Shown here: piece after piece, positions 23,629 to 31,663 of the stretch
How the letters are laid out: each line of letters opens with the position of its first letter
Numbering within the stretch: the first letter of the stretch is position 1
DNA from: an uncultured Spirochaetales bacterium
Lineage (GTDB): Bacteria; Spirochaetota; Spirochaetia; Sphaerochaetales; Sphaerochaetaceae
DNA length: 64,000 bases
Assembly (NCBI GenBank): GCA_944393005.1
Contig: CALXYO010000006.1
Location: 1 to 64,000 of the forward strand
Direction: 5' to 3'
Notes under the pieces: generated by a model
Seen by the model: only the letters and a program-made list of their open reading frames with translations
Database searches by the model: none
Told to the model about the DNA's origin: nothing
Made by a program: the position numbers and the translations under genes

Positions 23629-26019
23629 GTGAACTATGCTCCCGACAGTCCTTTCGACATCCTCATTTCTGCAGTCGCCAGACACAGCGGAGACGGGGAT
23701 GTCAGTTTTTCTCTCTCCTTCCAGCCACAGTACATTACTGATGACCTTTCCGTCCGCATCAATATCGATCCTTCCCGTATCAGGACTTTCAGGGACGGAA
23801 GCACACTGCGCTTCTACTGGAATTTCTTTTCTTCTTTCATTGATGAATTCAGCTATTCCCATAAAGACTTGTTTTCAATCCGCATGTCAGATGATCTGAT
23901 AATCCCGTCGGATCCTTTCGGCATTGCAAGTGCGATCACAGGATCATTTCACAGCAACGAGGAACGCCTCCCCTTCATCGCCACACTCGATACAACAAAC
24001 TATTCACATATGATCAGCTACAGCGATGTGTCACTTTCATCGGAAACAGGCTTTTTCATGTATCGCGGAAATACCGCATCACAGGCATCGGACCTGAATG
24101 CCGGACTGGCCCTGCTCGCCACAGTCAATCACGGAGATCTGTCACAAACCGCATTCTACCCTCAGTTTTTCGTCTACCGTGACTTCACGGACTTCAGCGG
24201 CGGAAGTTTTTCGCTTCAGCTGAACTCGGCAGTCAGGATAAGTCCGGAAGGCTTTGACGGCTGGGGCATTGCACTCTCCATTCCCCTTACAATGAAAAAC
24301 CTCAGCTTTTCAAGCGGACTTGCGCTGACCAACGGGATGCTGCAGTACGGGGAGTACCTCAACGGCTACCATACAAGAAGGGAAAACGAAGATACCCTCA
24401 TGCTGTTTTCCCGACTGCTGTATGAAATTGAAGACTTCTCCGTTGTCGTCGACATGCAGCTTCCAATCGATCTGGATCCCTTCAGGATCATAAAGGATGA
24501 GGACTATTTCTCAGTTGAAGCCTCCACCAATTTCTTCGGAATCTCCCTCGAGGGTGGTTTCAGGGCAAGAGGTCTTTTCACGGACTTCTCAAAGGCAGTC
24601 AGAGAATACAGGGAGGCTTTCGTGTCACTGGGCTACAGCAACAGGGCAATCAGCACGGACATATCGTTCTCGATTGACCAGAACAGACAGTCATCACTCA
24701 CGCTCAGTGCAACACTGAGTTCATATCATGCCCTCTTCTCACGTGACGGAAAGCTTGCTACAAGTCCCGGCTGGCTTGATATCGGGCTGTACACAGGATA
24801 CATGCAGGAGCCAGGACCATCCGTATTCCTCCGCCCGGTAATAAGATTCAACTGGAGCCGGGAAAGCAACATCGCACTGCGCATCCCGCTGAGTTTCTCA
24901 ATCGAAGAGGGGGCAATAACGCTTTCATCCGGCATCAGAAATGACGACTGGTTCAATTTCGGTTTCGGCAGTGATTCGACTTTCAATGTCGTATATGACT
25001 TCATCACAGACCTCTTCTCGCTTGTCGAGTCAATACACATAGGCGGAGAGGATATAGGAATATATCTCAATGCCGGGAGAAAGGGCACTGTTGATATCTC
25101 CCTCTTCAGCGACACCTACAGGAACTACGGAAAGGAGAACAGCCTGTCCCTCCTCTTCGGCTTCAGCGTGAAGGAAAAGGCTGATGTCAAGGCCTTCGTG
25201 AACAATATGGAGAGGCCTGACACATTCGCCCTTTCAATAGCCATCATGCCGATGGGTGATGACGGTCCACGGCTCATACTCGACACTGCGCTGTCCATTC
25301 TTTTCAGCGAAGATGACTACAAGGCGGAAACGGCTGTCGGACTTTCCCTTGAAAAAGATTTCTCTGCAGGAATAAGCAGTGCATTGTATGTGAACACATA
25401 TCTGGACTTCACTCCTCACGGTTTCAACCTTCACATCACAAGTGCAGATGACCTCTCGCTTTCTGCAGGCCTCAGGTTTGAGGCACAGGCCGGTCATTTC
25501 ACTTTTCCCTTCTCCCTTGGCTTCAACAGCGGAAAGGCAAGAGAATATTATTTCGATGCATTCACATACAGGAACCATGAGGCAATTGACAGCAGGCCGT
25601 TCCTTGAGGGTTACCACTTCTTCCTGAAAAGCGGTATCAGATGGGAGAGCGGAAGATTCGCACTCTCGCTTGACTGGCAGATCAGCTCACTGCCTTCCCT
25701 CTTTGATGCCTCTCAGAGCGATGACATCCTTTCGCTCGGCTTTTCCTACAGTACAGGAGACTTCCTCATCGGTCTCGATTTCATCAGAAGGAACCTTGTC
25801 TCATCACTCAGGCATCCGGGCAGTCCGGAGGATTTCTTCCTGAATGATGATTCTATTTTCTCCATATCGGTGGAAAAGACGCTCGGTCATCTGAGCTTCC
25901 GGGCATCACTGTATACCGCTCAGCGCTATGATGCGGATGCTGAGTATCTGAACGGGCTGAAGATGGAAAAGAACTCGACTTATCCGGCATTTTCGCTTAT
26001 AACAAGCTTGAGGTTCTAA
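23629..26019 (+). CDS. Large outer-membrane beta-barrel protein, probably the C-terminal part of the preceding ORF
   Basis: A 796-residue product if translated from GTG 23629, which has gggagg five or six bases upstream. The sequence is a succession of amphipathic strands ending in a terminal aromatic residue (SLITSLRF), as in transmembrane barrels. However, the first residues (VNYAPDSPFDILIS) form no signal peptide, and the frame is open upstream to the A-run at 23557. Fusion by -1 frameshift to the upstream ORF would supply the signal sequence and a periplasmic domain. Either a fusion product or an internal start is possible. mutL follows immediately. Confidence 0.7.
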   Translation: MNYAPDSPFDILISAVARHSGDGDVSFSLSFQPQYITDDLSVRINIDPSRIRTFRDGSTLRFYWNFFSSFIDEFSYSHKDLFSIRMSDDLIIPSDPFGIASAITGSFHSNEERLPFIATLDTTNYSHMISYSDVSLSSETGFFMYRGNTASQASDLNAGLALLATVNHGDLSQTAFYPQFFVYRDFTDFSGGSFSLQLNSAVRISPEGFDGWGIALSIPLTMKNLSFSSGLALTNGMLQYGEYLNGYHTRRENEDTLMLFSRLLYEIEDFSVVVDMQLPIDLDPFRIIKDEDYFSVEASTNFFGISLEGGFRARGLFTDFSKAVREYREAFVSLGYSNRAISTDISFSIDQNRQSSLTLSATLSSYHALFSRDGKLATSPGWLDIGLYTGYMQEPGPSVFLRPVIRFNWSRESNIALRIPLSFSIEEGAITLSSGIRNDDWFNFGFGSDSTFNVVYDFITDLFSLVESIHIGGEDIGIYLNAGRKGTVDISLFSDTYRNYGKENSLSLLFGFSVKEKADVKAFVNNMERPDTFALSIAIMPMGDDGPRLILDTALSILFSEDDYKAETAVGLSLEKDFSAGISSALYVNTYLDFTPHGFNLHITSADDLSLSAGLRFEAQAGHFTFPFSLGFNSGKAREYYFDAFTYRNHEAIDSRPFLEGYHFFLKSGIRWESGRFALSLDWQISSLPSLFDASQSDDILSLGFSYSTGDFLIGLDFIRRNLVSSLRHPGSPEDFFLNDDSIFSISVEKTLGHLSFRASLYTAQRYDADAEYLNGLKMEKNSTYPAFSLITSLRF

Positions 26020-27834
26020 ATGGAAATAAAATCACTGGACAGCACACTGAGGGCGAGGATCGCCGCAGGAGAAGTCATAGAACGGCCGCAGAGCGTGGCA
26101 AGAGAACTTATCGACAATGCAATCGATGCGGGTGCCGATGAGATCACCCTTTCAATCAGGGGTGGCGGAATCGACGAGCTCATGCTCACTGACAACGGAA
26201 AGGGAATAAGCAGGGAAGACCTGCCTCTTGCCGTAACGCAGTATGCAACCAGCAAGATATCGAAACTGGACGACCTGTACCACCTGAAAAGCATGGGCTT
26301 CCGCGGAGAAGCCCTGCACTCCGTCGCGGCTGTCTCCAAGCTAACGATCGCATCTTCATGGAAGGGGCAGCAGCCCTGGACCTATGTTGTGGACAACACA
26401 AGGGAAATAAGCCTCACCCCTCAGGGGCCGGACAGGGGTACCGTGGTGAAGGTCGAGGATCTTTTCAGCGAAATTCCCGCCCGCCGCTCATTCCTGAAAC
26501 GTCCGGCAAGCGAGGGAACGCTGTGCCGCAATGTGCTGCTGAGCAAGGCAATGCCATTTGAGAACATCCATTTCACATTCATCCAGGATGGTGCCATCAG
26601 ATCCGATCTTCCGAAACGGGGCACGCTTTACGACCGTGTCCTGGACATCTTCTGCGAGGACGAGGCATTCAACCGCAAGGAATTCGTCTATATGGAAAGG
26701 GAATTCGGCGACTTCAGGATAAGAATCGTCACATCACTTGCGGGAATACGCAGAAGCGACAGAAGCAGGATAAAAGTATATGTCAACAACCGCGCAGTCG
26801 AGGAGTTCTCCCTTGTGCAGGCGGTCTGCTACGGCTATGGCGAGACGCTTCCCGGCGGAAGCTTCCCCTATACGGCTCTTTTCATCGACGACAACCCCGA
26901 GCTGGTCGACTTCAATATCCATCCTGCAAAGAAGGAAGTCAAGCTCAGGAACAAGGCGGCAATACACCATGAGATCCACTCTCTAATCAGCTCTTCCCTT
27001 CCCCGCCAGATACCGGGTATCGCGGCAAGGAAAAGAGATGAGGACAGCCAGCCGTATCTTGCTCCTTCTGCGGCACAAACCCAGACAAGCTTCATCTCCC
27101 CTTCTTACGTTGCTGACAGGATAAAATATGATGGCAGCAGAAGTTATCAGGAGGCGGAAAAAGCAGGGGCAGTCTGTGAGAAACCTGCCGACAGCGAATG
27201 GCTTGAGAAAGCAAAAAAGCTTTTCAGACAGCAGGATGAGAAACAGTATGAGAAAACCCAGCTGAAGGCTGATGATTTCTGGCAAACAGAAAGCCGGCAT
27301 TTCCGCTATATCGGGCAGGCATTCAGGCTTTTCCTCATCTGCGAGAAAGACAGCTGTCTCTACCTTGTGGATCAGCATGCGGCACATGAGAGGATACTCT
27401 TCAACGAGCTGAAAGAACAGAAGGATGTTCAGCAGCTGCTTATCCCTGTTGATTTCGAAGTCGACAGCGATGTGGACGCCTTCCTCTGTGAAAACGCATA
27501 CATCTACACGCAGTACGGAATAAACATCGCACAGAAGGATGAGAAGCTGTGGACACTCTCCAGCATCCCTCACAGTGCGAGGGAAAACGAGAAAAGGATT
27601 GTCTCATACATCCAGAGCGCAATAGGAAGCGAAGAGGAAATAGAGGCAGGACTGTATGCCATCGTCGCCTGCAAGGCTGCAATCAAAGCCGGTGACATTA
27701 TCGATGACTACACTGCCAATGCACTGCTTGAGAAGGTTTTTGAGCTTGAAGATCCGGTCTGTCCTCACGGAAGGACCTTCGTGATCAGGCTGAGCGAAGC
27801 TGAGCTGAGGGAAATGGTGGGAAGGACTAAGTGA
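26020..27834 (+). CDS. mutL: DNA mismatch repair protein MutL
   Basis: A 604-residue MutL. The GHKL ATPase motifs are ARELIDNAIDAGADEI, LTDNGKGISREDL, TSKI and GFRGEALHSVAAVS. The C-terminal domain has DQHAAHERILFNEL, ACKAAIKAGD and CPHGRTF, the metal/nuclease motifs of endonuclease-type MutL, with N in place of the second E usually seen four residues after the first. It links MutS recognition to strand incision. The ATG follows the preceding stop directly, so it is translationally coupled. The 3' end overlaps a convergent lipoprotein gene by 8 nt. Confidence 0.95.
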   Translation: MEIKSLDSTLRARIAAGEVIERPQSVARELIDNAIDAGADEITLSIRGGGIDELMLTDNGKGISREDLPLAVTQYATSKISKLDDLYHLKSMGFRGEALHSVAAVSKLTIASSWKGQQPWTYVVDNTREISLTPQGPDRGTVVKVEDLFSEIPARRSFLKRPASEGTLCRNVLLSKAMPFENIHFTFIQDGAIRSDLPKRGTLYDRVLDIFCEDEAFNRKEFVYMEREFGDFRIRIVTSLAGIRRSDRSRIKVYVNNRAVEEFSLVQAVCYGYGETLPGGSFPYTALFIDDNPELVDFNIHPAKKEVKLRNKAAIHHEIHSLISSSLPRQIPGIAARKRDEDSQPYLAPSAAQTQTSFISPSYVADRIKYDGSRSYQEAEKAGAVCEKPADSEWLEKAKKLFRQQDEKQYEKTQLKADDFWQTESRHFRYIGQAFRLFLICEKDSCLYLVDQHAAHERILFNELKEQKDVQQLLIPVDFEVDSDVDAFLCENAYIYTQYGINIAQKDEKLWTLSSIPHSARENEKRIVSYIQSAIGSEEEIEAGLYAIVACKAAIKAGDIIDDYTANALLEKVFELEDPVCPHGRTFVIRLSEAELREMVGRTK

Positions 27835-28399
27835 GATTCTGAATGGCGGTTACCTCATTGCCCCAGGCATCTTTCTCACTTATTCTGACTTCTCCTGTCA
27901 GAGTGACGGCATCCCCTCCTGAAGCTGTCACTTCGCCGTCTTCCGTTGTGATGGTGCACACTCCTTCAGATACAAGAATTCCCTCCCTGCTGACATACGG
28001 TGGAATGACATCTTCCTGACGGAAAACGACATCGCCCTCTTCCATCTCTCCACGGGAGGATGTGACGGTGTATGAATAGCTTCCCTGAGCAAAAGCAGCC
28101 CCGTCACTCAGAGCAAGCTCGTCTGATGAATAAAACCCGTCGCCGTTCTTTGCAAGAGGTCCTGACCAGACAAGGCCGGAAGGATCGGAAAGTTCGAATG
28201 AATAGCTGTCATCAGGTGTGAGGACCGCACGGAAATGAAGATACGATGAGACCAGATAGGCTCCGCCTTTTTCATCAACCTCACAGGTTGTCTCACACCT
28301 GAGTGATGGAGATGAAACAGCAAAACCTTCACTGTTGCATGCAGTGAAGGCTGAACATACTGCTGTGATGATCAGGATAAGCTTACCTGACAGCCTCAA
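27827..28399 (-). CDS. Putative lipoprotein
   Basis: A 190-residue protein with signal peptide MRLSGKLILIITAVCSAFTA and lipobox FTAC. The mature part is beta-rich: YLHFRAVLTPDDSYSFELSD and SYSYTVTSSRGEMEEGDV look like an immunoglobulin-like fold. No family is recognised. It overlaps the acyltransferase gene by 17 nt and is the last gene of a minus-strand run, so envelope lipid or surface roles are plausible by context only. Confidence 0.7.
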   Translation of the reverse strand: MRLSGKLILIITAVCSAFTACNSEGFAVSSPSLRCETTCEVDEKGGAYLVSSYLHFRAVLTPDDSYSFELSDPSGLVWSGPLAKNGDGFYSSDELALSDGAAFAQGSYSYTVTSSRGEMEEGDVVFRQEDVIPPYVSREGILVSEGVCTITTEDGEVTASGGDAVTLTGEVRISEKDAWGNEVTAIQNLT

Positions 28400-29528
28400 G
28401 ATAGGACCTCACCGGGTTTGCATAGCTGTTGAGGATGAAAGATCTGACCTCGCTGTTGAGATGGCTGTAACGGGAAAGGAAAGCCTGTGAGTCAAATCCT
28501 TCATACTTGTCCCTGTTGTCCTCACTGCCGCTGACATAGTCATAGCTGAACCAGTTTGTATCGCAAAGGCGGTACATGGAATGTATCTGCCTGTCCACTT
28601 CAGCGGCGACTTCCTCTGCGCTTGTGTAAGCTCTGTCTGTAAGCGGAGTGCCGAATGAAATGTGTATATTCCCCTTCCACAGGCGCAGGCCTCTGATCAT
28701 TGAGAACACATCCTCATTCTTTTTCTTCTCGTAATGCCCCTTGCTGATTGTCGCAACTTCCTCACGGGCTTTCGAAATGTCATTGGGATCATACTCATAG
28801 CTGACCGCGACAGGAACTATGCGGCAGGTCTTTATGACATCGGCAAAGCTGACGCCTTCCCTCTTCCTGTCAAGGTAAAGCATCTTTATGATTGAAGGAT
28901 GAGTGACATCCTTTCCGTCCTTGCTCCTGCCGCTCTTCTGCGCGACCCAGATCGACTTTCCAGACTCGATCTTTCCGACAAAATATTCAGAAAGCCTGAT
29001 CGTCTCCAGATACTTCTCCCTGAAAGGAAGGTCTCTTTTGACTATGATCGCACCGTTGAGCTTGAAAATATCTTCAATGAGCTGGTTTGCAAGCAGGTTG
29101 TCACCGATGGCCATCTCACACAGTGGAAGGCCGCTTTTGAAGAGTGCAAGATCCAGAAGGGCGCAGTCAAGAACGATGTCCCTGTGGTTGGAAATGAAAA
29201 GATAGCTTGTGTCAGGACTCAGTTTATCAAGACCTGAGAAAGTGAACTTGTCAGCAGAATTGGAAAGCACAGTCGGCAGAAACACGCCTACTGTTATCTT
29301 TTTCTGGAAATCATCATAGGAGTGAACCTCGTCAAGACGGCTGATGACAGCCCCGGTGAACATCTTCCTTTTCTCATATGCATCTTCATCGCTTACAGGA
29401 AACAGCGCCGTTGCAATAGCGTATATGATCTCCGGATGAGCCTTGATCCTTGCACATGCCTCATTGCACTGCCTCTCGTCAAAATACGGTTCTATATCCA
29501 AAAACTTGTTTCTGTCAAACATTCTCAA
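28383..29528 (-). CDS. PlsC/PlsB-type acyltransferase
   Basis: A 381-residue protein with a lysophospholipid/glycerol acyltransferase core: LFISNHRDIVLDCALLDLAL (block I), GAIIVKRDLPFREKYLE (block II), SIWVAQKSGRSKDG (block III) and VPVAVSYEYDPND (block IV). Block I is NHRDIVLD, i.e. His and Asp separated by five residues rather than the HX4D of classical PlsC; this spacing occurs in a Bacteroidetes/spirochaete subgroup. The expected role is acyl transfer in phospholipid or envelope lipid synthesis. Its start overlaps the PyrD-like gene by 4 nt. Confidence 0.8.
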   Translation of the reverse strand: MRMFDRNKFLDIEPYFDERQCNEACARIKAHPEIIYAIATALFPVSDEDAYEKRKMFTGAVISRLDEVHSYDDFQKKITVGVFLPTVLSNSADKFTFSGLDKLSPDTSYLFISNHRDIVLDCALLDLALFKSGLPLCEMAIGDNLLANQLIEDIFKLNGAIIVKRDLPFREKYLETIRLSEYFVGKIESGKSIWVAQKSGRSKDGKDVTHPSIIKMLYLDRKREGVSFADVIKTCRIVPVAVSYEYDPNDISKAREEVATISKGHYEKKKNEDVFSMIRGLRLWKGNIHISFGTPLTDRAYTSAEEVAAEVDRQIHSMYRLCDTNWFSYDYVSGSEDNRDKYEGFDSQAFLSRYSHLNSEVRSFILNSYANPVRSYLEAVR

Positions 29529-30511
29529 TTACTCCCGCTCAGTTTCTTGATGTACTGTGTTCTCTCCCACAATCCGGTCTCCTCCATGTTTTCCTGGGCA
29601 AGTCTGCCCCTGAAATCGGAAATGGATGAGAAGCCGTGACGTGACATCCACGCTGAGAGAGTATCACACATTGTGCGGATTATTGAAAGATCCTTCAGTG
29701 CGGCAGTGCAGATCTGACAGGCAGAAGCGCCTGCAAGCAGCATTTTTATCATTGTCTCACCGTCATGAATGCCGGTTGACGCACACAGATCACACTTGAC
29801 TTCCCCGCTCATGAGTGCAATCCATCTGAGGCTCTCTGCATATTCATGACTGCTTGACAGGGGATTTGCGGCCTGAGACAGAGTCATCGACTCGATGTCG
29901 ATATCAGGACGGTAGAAACGGTTGAAAAGCACGAGAGCGTCAATGCCAATCACATCAAAGCCTTTTATCATATTTGCAAGGGAAGAATACCTGCTGCCGA
30001 TCTTGATTGAAACCGGCCGGGATGCTTCCCTCTTCACCTTTGAAGCAAAGTCAAGAGCCAGACGGTCCACAGTCCTGCCCTCCACAGAAGCAGCTGATGC
30101 GATAGGATAGTAGTTCAGCTCGATTGCATCGGCTCCGGCATTCTCGAATTCCTTTATATATGAAACCCATGTGGAAAGATTTGTACAGTTTATCGAGGCA
30201 ATTACGGGAATGGACAATTCCTTCTTCGCTTCCCTCAGCAGTTTCAGGTATTCATTCACATAATACCCCTTGCTCACGTTCTCAAAATAAAGCGCGGCAT
30301 CGGCATGGGAAAGATACTCTTCATTCTGCAGCATCTCCCTGTCCACCTGACTCTCTATCTGTTCCTCGAATATTGACTTGAGAACCACTGCTCCGGCTCC
30401 TGTCTCCTCGCATTTTCTGAGATTCGCAATATCCGCGGTAAGAGGACTTGAAGCTATGATTACAGGATTCCTGAGATCCAGTGACATATATCTTGCTGAA
30501 AGATCGGGCAT
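29525..30511 (-). CDS. Dihydroorotate dehydrogenase-like flavoprotein
   Basis: A 328-residue TIM-barrel protein of the PyrD-like group. It opens LSARYMSLDLRNPVIIASSP, has GAGAVVLKSIFEEQ and the C-terminal FMN phosphate-binding region STGIHDGETMIKMLLAGASA. The catalytic loop reads ASINCTNLSTW and the following strand AIELNYYP, unlike the NxSCPN of true class 1 enzymes, so the substrate may not be dihydroorotate. No pyr gene is nearby. Its ribosome-binding site lies within the 3' arm of a terminator-like hairpin. Confidence 0.75.
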   Translation of the reverse strand: MPDLSARYMSLDLRNPVIIASSPLTADIANLRKCEETGAGAVVLKSIFEEQIESQVDREMLQNEEYLSHADAALYFENVSKGYYVNEYLKLLREAKKELSIPVIASINCTNLSTWVSYIKEFENAGADAIELNYYPIASAASVEGRTVDRLALDFASKVKREASRPVSIKIGSRYSSLANMIKGFDVIGIDALVLFNRFYRPDIDIESMTLSQAANPLSSSHEYAESLRWIALMSGEVKCDLCASTGIHDGETMIKMLLAGASACQICTAALKDLSIIRTMCDTLSAWMSRHGFSSISDFRGRLAQENMEETGLWERTQYIKKLSGSN

Positions 30512-30551
30512 AAAAAAACTCCTTCTTTTTTTTCTTATCTTAAGAAGGAGT
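30512..30551 (-). terminator. Terminator-like hairpin that also contains the ribosome-binding site of the PyrD-like gene
   Basis: On the minus strand, actccttctt (30551-30542) and aagaaggagt (30527-30518) form a 10-bp stem, followed by a T run that reaches the ATG at 30511. The aaggag of the downstream gene is inside the stem. It lies between the anti-sigma and PyrD-like genes, so transcription stop and translation start are mutually tied. Confidence 0.7.
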
Positions 30552-30578
30552 ATAGCACAAATAATGAATTATTGAACC

Positions 30579-31109
30579 TCAATCTACAGGCTGAAGTCCC
30601 TTTATTGATATATCGACATTATAGCCCTTGGAATCAAGGTATGCGAGAATCTCCTCAAGAGAATAGCCGTCAAGCCCCGCACCCTCGCTTGAGACGAAAT
30701 GCACATTCTGGCTGTCAGCCTGCACGGTGAAAGAGGGAATGATCTCGCTGGTCTGTTCGCTTGAAGTTCCGAAAAGGACAAAACCTCCGATGAAAACGAC
30801 GATGAGACCGGCTGCCGCCGTGATCATCGACCCGAGTCCCATTTCCACACGGCGGCGGAAGAAACCGGGTTTCCTACCATCCTCAGAGAAAAACTTTTTC
30901 TCCAGAATCTGGTAAGTCGTATCCTTTCTGGCATTCAGCTCCTCTTCTGAAGGACCGTCTGCAGCAAGCGCCTGTGAAATCGTCCTGAGTCTTTCAAGAC
31001 GCGCCCTGCAGGCAGAACAGTGAGCAAGATGCTCTTCAGTCTGGCTTTTATAAGGCTCCTTCAGCTCACCGTCCAGATAACTGGAAAGCAAAGCTTCATC
31101 AATACACAT
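30579..31109 (-). CDS. Anti-sigma factor with zinc finger (zf-HC2) and one membrane segment
   Basis: A 176-residue membrane protein. The N-terminus has SSYLDGELKEPYKSQTEEHL followed by AHCSAC: the HxxxCxxC zinc motif of ZAS-type anti-sigma factors. A single transmembrane helix (SMITAAAGLIVVFIGGFVLF, near residue 95) leads to a periplasmic tail of about 60 residues. It should hold the ECF sigma factor encoded directly upstream at the membrane. ATG 31109 has aggag nine bases upstream; an ATG at 31118 lacks spacing. Confidence 0.88.
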   Translation of the reverse strand: MCIDEALLSSYLDGELKEPYKSQTEEHLAHCSACRARLERLRTISQALAADGPSEEELNARKDTTYQILEKKFFSEDGRKPGFFRRRVEMGLGSMITAAAGLIVVFIGGFVLFGTSSEQTSEIIPSFTVQADSQNVHFVSSEGAGLDGYSLEEILAYLDSKGYNVDISIKGLQPVD

Positions 31110-31635
31110 AGGCTTCATCTCCTGCTAAAGACTCTTCAAGTTTCTTTCTGGCTCTGTGAACGCGTATCTTCACATTGCCTTCGGAAATTCCAAGCACCTT
31201 GCTTATCGCCTTGTAGTCCATATTCCCGTATTCCTTCAGGATGATCACCATCCTCAGGTTCTCGGGCAGAGCGGCAACGGCAGAACGGACTTCCCTGATC
31301 GTCTCGCTGTCAAACACCTCCTTCTCTCCGCCATTGCCGGCAGAGGGGGAAAGAGAGACACCGATCTTCACTTTGTCAACCATATTGCTTTCTCTCTTCG
31401 AGCGCCTTATATGGTTGAGCGCGAGATTCTTCGCCACTCTTATCAGCCAGTATTTCGCCTCATCAGCACTGGGGAAACTGATGTTTTTCAGATAGAATCT
31501 CTCGAACGCCTCCTGCACCAGATCCTCCGCTATGTCCATATTGTAGACAACATGGTAGCAGATCTTCACCAGTACGCTGTAGCAGCTGTCATAGACCAGT
31601 CTGAAAGAAGCCGGGTCGGTACTTTTTATTTCCAT
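31099..31635 (-). CDS. ECF-family RNA polymerase sigma factor
   Basis: A 178-residue sigma-70 factor of the extracytoplasmic-function type. Region 2 is SVLVKICYHVVYNMDIAEDL then VQEAFERFY with the DNA-melting AKYWLIRVAKNLALNHIR; region 4 is LPENLRMVIILKEYGNMDYK with AISKVLGISEGNVKIRVHRA. It overlaps the anti-sigma gene by 11 nt. The start at 31635 lies 28 bp past cysS; its aggag is rather far (16 nt). The signal and target genes are not visible. Confidence 0.92.
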   Translation of the reverse strand: MEIKSTDPASFRLVYDSCYSVLVKICYHVVYNMDIAEDLVQEAFERFYLKNISFPSADEAKYWLIRVAKNLALNHIRRSKRESNMVDKVKIGVSLSPSAGNGGEKEVFDSETIREVRSAVAALPENLRMVIILKEYGNMDYKAISKVLGISEGNVKIRVHRARKKLEESLAGDEAYVY

Positions 31636-31663
31636 ATCGGTAAACGCAGTTCTCCTGAAAAGG

